From contig NZ_CABPRV010000012.1 in assembly GCF_902459735.1 (NCBI RefSeq), forward strand, positions 62,001 through 126,000: a DNA stretch of 64,000 bases. The letters are read 5' to 3'. Source of the DNA: Pandoraea capi (lineage in GTDB: Bacteria; Pseudomonadota; Gammaproteobacteria; Burkholderiales; Burkholderiaceae). Position numbers and translations under genes: made by a program. This document shows positions 49,100 to 64,000 of this stretch, piece by piece; the first letter of the stretch is position 1; every line of letters starts with the position of its first letter. The notes beneath the pieces were generated by a model. It ran no database searches. It was given only the letters and a program-made list of their open reading frames with translations, and had not been told where the DNA came from.

Positions 49100-49692
49100 G
49101 GGGTACGCACCGGGCCGTCCCGGAGATAGAGCGTGAAGCGCACCTGCGCGCTCACGGCGGCGTCGCCAATGGCGTCGCGCTTGAAGTTGATGTCCTGCAA
49201 GGCCGCGAAGGGCAGCGTCTTCAGCACTTCGAGCACGAAATGCCAGATGGCGTCGTAGTTGCCCTTGAGCGGCAGGACGACCTGACACGTGGCGACGTGC
49301 GCGGCGTTGTCGTAGCCGTACTGATACTCGCCCTGCTTGAGCGTGAGGCCATTCTGCTTCGCCAGATCGAAGAACAGCTTGATGTGCAGATCGTTCTGCC
49401 GACGGTTGCCCAATGTCTCGAAGAACGCCAGCAGTCCGGCATCCACGGGGGCCGATCCCTGAGATGGACCGGACGGGCGGCGCTTGCCGGAGACTGCGGT
49501 CACGACCGACGACGTGTCGTCTCGCGTCAATGCCAGACCGAACGCCGCGAGCGCCGTCAGCGAACACAGCAAGCATGCGAGCACTGCCGCTCGCGCGACA
49601 CCCAGACGGGCGAACGCGATGCGCGCGCGCAGCAACGGCGCAGTCGGTCGCGCAGGCAGACGCAGGTTCAGTGAGCGGCCGATACCGTCCAT
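49096..49692 (-). CDS. PilO-position inner-membrane protein
   Basis: From ATG 49692 the product has 198 residues; the start overlaps the PilN-like gene by 25 bases. After a basic N-terminus there is one membrane helix (AVLACLLCSLTALAAFGLAL), then a ~140-residue periplasmic domain with LLAFFETLGNRRQNDLHIKL and WHFVLEVLKTLPFAALQDIN, the ferredoxin-like fold typical of PilO and GspM. It lacks any enzymatic motif. Its assignment depends on order and topology. Confidence 0.7.
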   Translation of the reverse strand: MDGIGRSLNLRLPARPTAPLLRARIAFARLGVARAAVLACLLCSLTALAAFGLALTRDDTSSVVTAVSGKRRPSGPSQGSAPVDAGLLAFFETLGNRRQNDLHIKLFFDLAKQNGLTLKQGEYQYGYDNAAHVATCQVVLPLKGNYDAIWHFVLEVLKTLPFAALQDINFKRDAIGDAAVSAQVRFTLYLRDGPVRTP

Positions 49693-50231
49693 ACGGCCTC
49701 CAGGACAAAGCGAATCGGACGGTTGATGTCCTGTTCGTTGATTTCGTGATGCGTCAATTGCACGTCGGAGAAGAAGGGCTGTTCGCGCAGCACACGCAGG
49801 TAAATGATCATGTCGTCCGGGGACGTCGTCTCTGCCGTGATGCGCACCGAATGCCGGTTGACGTCGGGGGCGAGCGAGAGCAGGGCGACGTTCGCCATGG
49901 CCGAGGCGTCGAGTGCATCGCGCAGTTCGCGCCACGGCAGATTGAGCGTGCGGGCGATGGCGTTGATGGCGTTCGCCTGCGCCACCGGCACCACGATGGG
50001 GGCGACCGGTGGATTGGCGCGAGCGTGCGCAGCCTCACGTTGTGCAACGCGCTGTGCGGCCGCTTGCCGCGCCTGACCGCGCACATAGACGCGGTAGCCG
50101 AGCACGGCCGCCACCGTGGCGATCACGATGGCGAGCGCCAGCACCACGCACCAGCGCGGTGACAGTTGTCGTAGCGTGCGCTGCCAGCCGCGCGGTGCGA
50201 AGTCGATGGCGATGCGTGACATGCCGCTCAT
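49668..50231 (-). CDS. PilN-position inner-membrane protein
   Basis: The 187-residue protein begins with IAIDFAPRGWQR, comparable with the short N-terminal segment by which PilN binds PilM. One helix (WCVVLALAIVIATVAAVLGY) follows, then a coiled-coil-prone stretch (RGQARQAAAQRVAQREAAHA) and a ferredoxin-like periplasmic domain (NRHSVRITAETTSPDDMIIY). The start overlaps the previous stop (ATGA). In pilus systems PilN pairs with PilO and anchors the cytoplasmic PilM/ATPase. Confidence 0.75.
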   Translation of the reverse strand: MSGMSRIAIDFAPRGWQRTLRQLSPRWCVVLALAIVIATVAAVLGYRVYVRGQARQAAAQRVAQREAAHARANPPVAPIVVPVAQANAINAIARTLNLPWRELRDALDASAMANVALLSLAPDVNRHSVRITAETTSPDDMIIYLRVLREQPFFSDVQLTHHEINEQDINRPIRFVLEAVWTVSAAH

Positions 50232-51088
50232 ATCAGCGCTCCGCCCGTCGCGAGGATGTCGGCGGCTTGCCAGTCGTGTCCGTCGCCGGTTTCGCTGGTT
50301 TCATGCACCGCCGCCAACGCCAGCGCGTTCACATGCAGTGCCGCGAGCGTGACACGCGCGTCGTTCGGCACGGTGCCGCACAGATGCAGTGTCGTGGCCG
50401 GTATGACCCCCATGAGCATGGCGGTGCGCGCCAGCGTCTGGGCGAGCCAGTAGATGTCGCGATCCGATGGCATGGTTACCTCGTGAATCGCATGCAGTCG
50501 ATGGTGCGCGTCGCGACCGTTGGTGATGCCGATGCGCATCAGATCGTCATGCATGACGGCAAACCAGCCGGGTGTGCGACATTGCCGCTGCCAGCGGTTC
50601 CACGCACGCACGAATTGCGGCGCGATGCTCGTGACGGGGACGCGGCACGCCTGCGCCGTCACGATCAGCGTATCGACGAGTGTACGAGGCAAAGCTGCCG
50701 TGCAGAACGGATGCGTGACTTGCCAGTCCCCGGCGATCTGCCAGTGCTCGGGTGTCTCGCCGAACAGATTGGCAAAGCGCAACATGGCGGCGCCCTCGAT
50801 GTCGGATGGGCGTGTCGCACCGGCGGGCGGCGTGGTCATCCACAGGCGTGCGAGGCGGTCGTCGAACACGATGTCGAGCGTGGCGCGACGCGCGGCATGC
50901 TGGCTGAGCAGATCGTGCACGGCGTCGCGTAGCGCAGGCACATACGCCTCGCCGGAGAATGCCGCGAGCGACGACGAGCCGAGCACCCGCCACGTCTGCA
51001 ACTTCTGCGACTTTTGTTCGCGCAGTACCAGACTTGCCGCATCGCGCGACACGCCCAGATGCAGGGATTGCGCTCGCCATTCAAGCAT
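50228..51088 (-). CDS. PilM/GspL-cytoplasmic-domain-like protein
   Basis: The 286-residue soluble product begins eight bases before the ATPase gene ends. It has no membrane helix. The N-terminal part (RAQSLHLGVSRDAASLVLRE) and the segment ATLDIVFDDRLARLWMTTPP resemble the actin-like domain of PilM or cytoplasmic GspL, but nucleotide-binding residues are not obvious. The position directly between the ATPase and the PilN-like gene is what PilM would occupy. Function is assigned from synteny; sequence identity appears low. Confidence 0.65.
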   Translation of the reverse strand: MLEWRAQSLHLGVSRDAASLVLREQKSQKLQTWRVLGSSSLAAFSGEAYVPALRDAVHDLLSQHAARRATLDIVFDDRLARLWMTTPPAGATRPSDIEGAAMLRFANLFGETPEHWQIAGDWQVTHPFCTAALPRTLVDTLIVTAQACRVPVTSIAPQFVRAWNRWQRQCRTPGWFAVMHDDLMRIGITNGRDAHHRLHAIHEVTMPSDRDIYWLAQTLARTAMLMGVIPATTLHLCGTVPNDARVTLAALHVNALALAAVHETSETGDGHDWQAADILATGGALI

Positions 51089-52784
51089 TCGTCGTCACCC
51101 GTCGCACTTCTTCCAGCGTGCTGTCGCCCGCGCGCACCAGCATCAGTGCGGCGTGGCGCAGGCTGCGTGTGCCGTTCGCGTGCGCGGCGGCCTTGATCTG
51201 GCGGATCGGGCGCTTGTCCACGACCAGTTCGCGAAGCTCGTCGTTGAGCATCAGGATCTCGGCAATCGAGCGGCGTCCCTTGTAGCCCGAGCCACGGCAC
51301 TGCGAACAGCCGCGAGCGCGCATGAAGCGGAAGTCGGCGACGTCGGCGCGCGTCAGGCCGACGCTGGCCAGCTCGGCGTCGTCGGGCGTCGGGGCGTCTT
51401 CCCGGCAATGCGGGCAGTTCACGCGCATGAGCCGCTGGGCCCAGATGCCGTTGAGCGCGGAGACAAAGGCGTAGGGGTCGATCCCCATGTGATTGAAGCG
51501 GCCGAACACGTCGAACACATTGTTCGCGTGCACGGTGGTGAGCACCAGGTGACCCGTCAAGGCCGATTGCACGGCGATTTCCGCCGTCTCGCGGTCACGG
51601 ATTTCGCCGACCATGATCTTGTCGGGGTCGTGACGCAGGATCGAGCGCAACCCTTTGGCGAAGGTCAGGCCCTTCTTCTCGTTCACGGGGATTTGCAGGA
51701 TGCCCGGCAGTTGGTACTCGACCGGGTCTTCGATGGTGATGATTTTCTCGCGGCCGTCGTGAATCTCGGTGAGCGCGGCGTAGAGCGTGGTCGTCTTGCC
51801 CGAGCCGGTCGGGCCGGTCACGAGCAGCATGCCGTACGCTTCGCGCGCGAGCGCCCGCAGGCTGACGAGCGACGCCGGATCGAAGCCGAGCGCTTCGAGC
51901 GTGAGGGCGCCGTACGCCTCGATCATGGCGCGCTTGTCGAGAATCCGGATCACGGCGTCCTCGCCGTGAATGCTCGGCATGATCGAGACGCGCAAATCGA
52001 TGTCGCGCCCGGCCGCCTCCACGCGGAAGCTGCCGTCCTGCGGAATGCGTCGCTCGGCAATGTCGAGTTCCGCCAGCACCTTCAGACGCGAAATCGCCTG
52101 CTCGGCGAGGTCCGTGCCGCGTGCCGACGCTGCGTGATCGAGTACGCCGTCCACACGATACTTGATGGCCAGTCCGGTCGCCGTGCTCTCGAGGTGAATG
52201 TCCGACGCGCCCGCCTTGAGGGCGTCGTATAGCGTCGAGTTGACGAGTTTGACCGCCGGACTTGCGCCTTCGGCAACGCTGGCGAACGACAGGCGAGTCG
52301 ACGTACGGTCGCTCCCCACGCTCTCGCCGTCTGCGGAGACCACGTGATCGATGGCCCGCGCCGTCTCCTCCTGTTTGGCGAGGTAGGCGCGGAGGTCGTC
52401 GGTCAACGCCAGCGCGAAGGGCAGGGGCGCCGGGGTCGACGCGCGCGCGCCGAGCCAGACACGCAAGTCCAGATCGAAGGGATCGCTGACGACGCCCACG
52501 AGCGCGCCGTCCGCACGCGCGAGCAGCACGCAATGGCGCTGCAAGGACTGCGAGAGCGATACCGTGTCGAACGCCGGTTTCGCGGCGAGCATGTCGGCCA
52601 GATCCATCACCGGCAAGCCCAGTTGCGTGCCGAGGGCTAGCACCACGTCACGCAGGCCGCCGCCCGTGAGCGAGTGCAGCGCGGCGACGAGATCCTGTCC
52701 CGTCTCGCGCTGAATCTCGCGGGCGCGGGCGACCTGTGCGGCGTCGATGAGCGTGTCGGGAGGGCTGAGGTCGAGCGTGCTCAC
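51081..52784 (-). CDS. secretion/assembly ATPase GspE (PilB-like)
   Basis: A 567-residue ATPase with an N1E-like domain (LALGTQLGLPVMDLADMLAA), then the catalytic core: GASDIHLESTATGLAIKYRV, Walker A GPTGSGKTT, the Asp box IITIEDPVEYQ, Walker B region ILRHDPDKIMVGEIRDRET and the His box LTGHLVLTTVHANN. A tetracysteine zinc motif (CPHC and CSQC) is present, as in GspE and PilB. It powers pseudopilus or pilus assembly at the inner membrane. It starts inside the last codons of gspF (ATGA-like overlap), so translation is coupled. Confidence 0.95.
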   Translation of the reverse strand: MSTLDLSPPDTLIDAAQVARAREIQRETGQDLVAALHSLTGGGLRDVVLALGTQLGLPVMDLADMLAAKPAFDTVSLSQSLQRHCVLLARADGALVGVVSDPFDLDLRVWLGARASTPAPLPFALALTDDLRAYLAKQEETARAIDHVVSADGESVGSDRTSTRLSFASVAEGASPAVKLVNSTLYDALKAGASDIHLESTATGLAIKYRVDGVLDHAASARGTDLAEQAISRLKVLAELDIAERRIPQDGSFRVEAAGRDIDLRVSIMPSIHGEDAVIRILDKRAMIEAYGALTLEALGFDPASLVSLRALAREAYGMLLVTGPTGSGKTTTLYAALTEIHDGREKIITIEDPVEYQLPGILQIPVNEKKGLTFAKGLRSILRHDPDKIMVGEIRDRETAEIAVQSALTGHLVLTTVHANNVFDVFGRFNHMGIDPYAFVSALNGIWAQRLMRVNCPHCREDAPTPDDAELASVGLTRADVADFRFMRARGCSQCRGSGYKGRRSIAEILMLNDELRELVVDKRPIRQIKAAAHANGTRSLRHAALMLVRAGDSTLEEVRRVTTNA

Positions 52785-53995
52785 GAGAGATCTCCCGCCA
52801 GATCGAAGATGGGCATGTAAAGCAGGATCACAATGGCGCCGACGACAAGGCCGATGGCCGCCATGAGCACCGGTTCGAACGAGCGCGTGAAGCGGTCGAT
52901 CCAGCGGTCGATTTCGCCGTCGTAGAACGCCGCTGACTGGGTGAGCATCGGCCCCATCTCGCCGGTGCGTTCGCCCACGCGCAGCATGCGCAGCGAGATC
53001 GGCGTGGTGAGGCCCGCGGCTTCGAATGCCGTGGACAGCGGCGTGCCCGCATCGACACTTGCCGACGCAGCACCGAGCGCGGCACGCAGATTGACGGACG
53101 CCATCGGTTGCACGGTCGCCAGCGCGCGCAGGATCGTGATGCCGCCTTCGAGCAGCATGCCGAGCGTGAGATACACGCGCGCCAGTTCGTAGATGCGCAC
53201 GCGCTCACGCAGCACCGGAATACGCGAGAGCAGCAGCACGACACCGCCACGGCTTTGCAGCCGTCGCCAGAGCATCACGAGCGACAGCACGAAGGCGCCT
53301 TGCGCTGCGAGGAACAGCGTGGTGTGCCCGCTCACAAGCTGCCCGAAGTCGAGCATCAGTTGCGAGGCGAACGGCAGTTGCCGCCCCGCGCCCTGATACA
53401 CCTCGGCGAAGCGCGGCACGACGTACATCATCAGGAAGAAGCTCACCGCACCGCCGACCGACATGAGAATGCAGGGATAGATGGCGGCGCTCACGACCTT
53501 GTTGCGCACGCTGTCCACGCGCTGCTGATAGTCCACGTAGCGGGCCAGCGAACGTGGCAGATCGCTCGTGCCTTCGGCGGCCTGCACGATGCCGACGTAA
53601 AGCGGCGGGAAGATGCGCGGTTGTTCGGCAAGTGCCGCAGAGAAGCGCTTGCCCGACGACAGGCTTTCGAGCAGCCGGTGCAGACATTCGCGAACGCCCG
53701 GATTGCTCTCCTTCTCGTGCAGCGCCTGAAGCGATTCGACCACGCCAAGCCCCGCGTTGATGAGCGCGAGCAACTCCTGGCTGAAGAGCACCAGCGAGAG
53801 CTTCTTCGCACCGGTCACGCCTTTGCCGCGACCTAAGCGACTTAGGGGCAACCCGGACACTCTGACGGTCCGGACTTCGCTCACGAAGCGGCCGTCGGCC
53901 TGCGCGCGACGGCGCGCGTCCTCGGGGCTGTCTGCCTCGATACGAAGGGTCTCGATCGTGCCTTGCTGGCCTATCGTGCGGACGTCGAAATGCAT
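52781..53995 (-). CDS. inner-membrane platform protein GspF
   Basis: From ATG 53995 (MHFDVRTIGQQG) the protein has 404 residues, the usual GspF/PilC length. Two repeated T2SSF domains are seen: LVLFSQELLALINAGLGVVE with KRFSAALAEQPRIFPPLYVG, and the second with LGMLLEGGITILRALATVQP and STAFEAAGLTTPISLRMLRV. Three membrane helices are visible, the last (MAAIGLVVGAIVILLYMPIF) at the C-terminus. It is the platform around which the ATPase drives pseudopilin polymerisation. It lies between gspG and gspE in the operon. Confidence 0.94.
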   Translation of the reverse strand: MHFDVRTIGQQGTIETLRIEADSPEDARRRAQADGRFVSEVRTVRVSGLPLSRLGRGKGVTGAKKLSLVLFSQELLALINAGLGVVESLQALHEKESNPGVRECLHRLLESLSSGKRFSAALAEQPRIFPPLYVGIVQAAEGTSDLPRSLARYVDYQQRVDSVRNKVVSAAIYPCILMSVGGAVSFFLMMYVVPRFAEVYQGAGRQLPFASQLMLDFGQLVSGHTTLFLAAQGAFVLSLVMLWRRLQSRGGVVLLLSRIPVLRERVRIYELARVYLTLGMLLEGGITILRALATVQPMASVNLRAALGAASASVDAGTPLSTAFEAAGLTTPISLRMLRVGERTGEMGPMLTQSAAFYDGEIDRWIDRFTRSFEPVLMAAIGLVVGAIVILLYMPIFDLAGDLS

Positions 53996-54027
53996 GCGCC
54001 GGCGGGTGTCGCGAGTGGGCCGTGCGC

Positions 54028-54486
54028 TTACTGCGAGACGATGTCGGCGTCGTCGCCGGTGCCGCCCGGCTGGCCGTCGCGACCGTAGGACATCACTTCG
54101 TACTCGCCCTTCGTGGCAGGCGACGTGTATTGATAGGCATGGCCCCACGGGTCGAGCGGAATCGCCTTTTGCAGATACGGGCCATTCCACGCCTGACCGG
54201 CAGAGGTCGGCGCGACCATCAGTGCATTCAGCCCCTCGGCCGTGGTCGGATAGCGGCCCACGTCGAGACGATAGGCGTCGAGCGACTTGGTGAACGCATC
54301 GATTTGCGCTTTGGCCACCGTCACTTCGGATTTTCGCAATTGCGCAAAGTACTTCGGTCCGACATATGCCGCGAGCAAACCGATGATGACCACGACCACG
54401 AGCAATTCGAGCAGCGTGAAACCTCGCTGAGCGCGACGTTGACTGAAGGCGGAGGCGCGACGGCGGGCAGGCAGGCTGAATTTCAT
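54028..54486 (-). CDS. major pseudopilin GspG
   Basis: A 152-residue protein with the full prepilin motif RGFTLLELLVVVVIIGLLAA (Glu5 present). The mature part has KAQIDAFTKSLDAYRLDVGR, YPTTAEGLNALM and NGPYLQKAIPLDPWGHAYQY, which is the GspG signature, including the calcium-binding loop region, and GTGDDADIVSQ at the end. It forms the shaft of the pseudopilus. It is the first gene of the operon and faces a 566-base divergent region shared with the giant glycosidase gene. Confidence 0.95.
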   Translation of the reverse strand: MKFSLPARRRASAFSQRRAQRGFTLLELLVVVVIIGLLAAYVGPKYFAQLRKSEVTVAKAQIDAFTKSLDAYRLDVGRYPTTAEGLNALMVAPTSAGQAWNGPYLQKAIPLDPWGHAYQYTSPATKGEYEVMSYGRDGQPGGTGDDADIVSQ

Positions 54487-55052
54487 GACGCGTGAGCTCG
54501 AAGTGAATGTGACGGCGGATCGTTGCCCGAACTAAACGACGTGGAAGACACATCGGAAAAATCGGCGAACAGAATGCGGGCCGAACAGAATGCGGCCGCA
54601 CGCATCATCGTGGAATTGCGAAGGGTCGGGAAGATGTAAATCCCTCAGCAGTGAATTGCAAAAAATTCAGTGCGAGGAAGCGCGAAGAAGACAGGGATCC
54701 GAATGTCTTCGCGCATTTACCAAGTCGCGGGTGGTTTGTCCTACAGTGCAAATTTGAGGATTGTTGCGCTGCATCCAAAGTCGCCTTGTCGGCGCTGGGG
54801 GCGCGAGGATTTCACGGTTTTGGTGCTTGAGAATTCAGCGCCTTGCGAGGTCGTTCAAATGAAAACTATTAATGACACTCGTGAAAAATCCGCCGCGCAA
54901 AGCCAACTTAGTATTGCGCCCGAAGTGGGTCAGACCACTGCAACTCGTTTGGAGTTCAATCTAACCGTCGACATTTTTCGAACGCATCTCCGGTGGTCTC
55001 GAGATGGCGGGAGCGAATGTTGCACGGGTTCAATCGGAACCACAATGACGAA
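54487..55052. other. divergent regulatory region, AT-richer than surroundings
   Basis: These 566 bases separate the secretion operon and the giant gene. A plus-strand open frame (54670-55056) exists but its sequence is not protein-like and overlaps the giant gene's signal peptide; I reject it. The DNA is visibly AT-richer than the flanks, with runs such as tgcaaaaaattcag. Promoters for both directions must be here; no clear -35/-10 or operator could be fixed. Confidence 0.55.
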
Positions 55053-63011
<7,959 letters not shown>

Positions 63012-63036
63012 CGATTTGAGGTTGTGTAGCAAATAG

Positions 63037-63074
63037 ACGACGGGATGCGCAGTCATGGCATCCCGTCGTTTTTT
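63037..63074 (+). terminator. rho-independent terminator of the giant gene
   Basis: A 12-bp stem (ACGACGGGATGC with GCATCCCGTCGT) with a 9-base loop is followed by TTTTTT. It lies 26 bases after the stop codon and marks the end of the transcript. Confidence 0.92.
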
Positions 63075-63234
63075 CTGTGAAACGCCCGTTTGCCGCATGG
63101 TCTGGTCATCTATACGTGGATGAGCCGTATTGCGGCCGGTATTGAAGGGAATTTGGAATGATTTCTATTCTTTCGATACACCGACTTGTGAATAATGCGA
63201 ATCTTTCAGCCTGTTGCCGTGGTGGTGAGTGAAC

Positions 63235-63792
63235 ATGATGCAGTTCGAGCACGATTCGGGGTTTGCACGTTTGCTGCTCCCCATGCTGCCGAAGCTGTGG
63301 ACGTTCGCGCTGCGGCTGACCGGCGATCGTCATGACGCCGAAGATCTCGTGCAACGCGCCTGCGTGCGTGCACTGGAGCGCGCCGACGCCCAACTGCGGC
63401 CCGACAGCGCACCGCTGAACTGGCTCTATTCCATCGTCCATTCCCTCTGGCTCAACGAACTGCGTGCGCGCAACGTGCGCAATCGCGGCGGTGTGGCCTG
63501 GGACGACGCGCTGCTCGAAAACATTGCCGACTCCGTGTCGGGATTGCCGGACGAGCACGTGGGGCACCGTCAGATCGTGGACGCCGTCGAGCGCTTGCCC
63601 ACGCCGCAGCGTGTGGCGTTGTTGCTCGTGGCCGTCGAAGGCTTCAGCTACCGCGAGGCCGCGCAGATTCTCGATGTCCCGGTCGCGACCGTCATGGGTC
63701 GCCTGTCCGCCGCCCGTCAGCGCCTCGGCGTGCAGTTCGATGTCGCGCCGCGCCGGCGCAGCGGCGTTGGCGTGGGTGAACCCCCCACGTAA
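63235..63792 (+). CDS. ECF RNA polymerase sigma factor
   Basis: The 185-residue product (ATG 63235; a GTG two codons earlier and a second ATG at 63238 are alternatives) has region 2 with LRLTGDRHDAEDLVQRACVR and LNWLYSIVHSLWLNELRARN, and region 4 with LPTPQRVALLLVAVEGFSYR and LDVPVATVMGRLSAARQRLG. It is related to the ECF sigma at 41372 but not close. The anti-sigma gene starts 7 bases after its stop. Its target may include the glycosidase gene or the secretion operon nearby, although the motif used at 42032 was not found here. Confidence 0.9.
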   Translation: MMQFEHDSGFARLLLPMLPKLWTFALRLTGDRHDAEDLVQRACVRALERADAQLRPDSAPLNWLYSIVHSLWLNELRARNVRNRGGVAWDDALLENIADSVSGLPDEHVGHRQIVDAVERLPTPQRVALLLVAVEGFSYREAAQILDVPVATVMGRLSAARQRLGVQFDVAPRRRSGVGVGEPPT

Positions 63793-63799
63793 TGACGTA

Positions 63800-64000
63800 A
63801 TGGTGATCACCGACCAGACCCTCCTGTCTTACGTGGATGGCAGCCTGAGCGACGATGTGAACGCGAAGGTCGAAGCTGCCATTGCCCGCTCGCCCGCCCT
63901 CGCGGCGCGTGTGGCGGCGTTGCGCGCGTCCGATCTGCCGTTTCGCGCCGCGTATGACGACTGTTTTTCCGAACCGGTACCGCCCGAACTCGTGTCGACG
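63800..64000 (+). CDS. anti-sigma factor, 5' part
   Basis: Only the first 67 codons are in the window. The sequence starts MVITDQTLLSYVDGSLSDD and continues to YDDCFSEPVPPELVST. It matches the N-terminus of the anti-sigma encoded at 40431 in layout (YVDGxL, then a helix, then YDDxxxEPxP), so both belong to the same RskA-like family without a zinc motif. The rest of the gene, including any membrane helix, lies beyond the window. Confidence 0.8.
   Translation, partial: MVITDQTLLSYVDGSLSDDVNAKVEAAIARSPALAARVAALRASDLPFRAAYDDCFSEPVPPELVST

Overview
The window is a chromosomal stretch of a high-GC Gram-negative bacterium, most likely a member of the Burkholderiaceae (Pandoraea-like; my inference from gene content and codon use, not from a search). 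Gram-negative features include outer-membrane efflux, a secretin, lipoproteins and a cyanide-insensitive type bd oxidase. No rRNA, tRNA, CRISPR array, insertion sequence or integrase gene was recognised. Genes are packed densely and many operons use 4-base stop/start overlaps.

Left part (1-11179), carbon metabolism: the end of a 2-methylcitrate operon (prpF 3' end, prpD), an MFS exporter divergent from a LysR regulator, glycerate kinase, a small lipoprotein, and the glycerol module glpR-glpD-glpK. An array of GlpR-type operator palindromes lies between glpR and glpD. About 0.9 kb without a convincing gene follows (11180-12071).

Middle part (12072-36209): an FAH-family hydrolase and a VOC protein divergent from a LysR regulator; a four-gene ABC efflux operon (HlyD-type adaptor, ATPase, permease, outer-membrane factor); folE; a YbhB-like protein; cioAB plus a small DUF2474-type protein; a DUF1345 membrane protein; a CPBP protease; and a NarK-type nitrate transporter whose leader carries an NtrC-like site, a sigma-54 promoter and a terminator-like hairpin before the start codon. 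Then come LysR, class II aldolase and PEP-mutase-family genes, and a plus-strand cluster of cytochrome b561, family 2 glycosyltransferase, TPR-like lipoprotein and tRNA 2-selenouridine synthase, ending against an AraC/GyrI-like regulator.

Amide and stress part (36306-43759): an operon on the minus strand with a stand-alone acetamidase/formamidase, two tandem XapX membrane proteins, and a second acetamidase/formamidase fused behind a complete AraC-type regulator. Next is an ECF sigma/anti-sigma pair divergent from a catalase-family peroxidase and a cytochrome b561. The intergenic region has two outward-facing copies of the same promoter-like motif, and a third copy precedes the b561 gene at 31456, suggesting one sigma regulon.

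Right part (43827-64000): a 12-gene minus-strand operon for a type II secretion or type IV pilus-like machine (GspG, F, E, then PilM-, N-, O-, P-like genes, secretin, three more pseudopilins, lytic transglycosylase). Divergent from it is a single 8-kb gene for a secreted 2652-residue protein with a GH2-like N-terminal half, several Ig-like and four discoidin (F5/8 type C) domains, and a C-terminal GH64 beta-1,3-glucanase domain. It is the obvious candidate substrate of the neighbouring machine. A second ECF sigma/anti-sigma pair, related to the first, closes the window.
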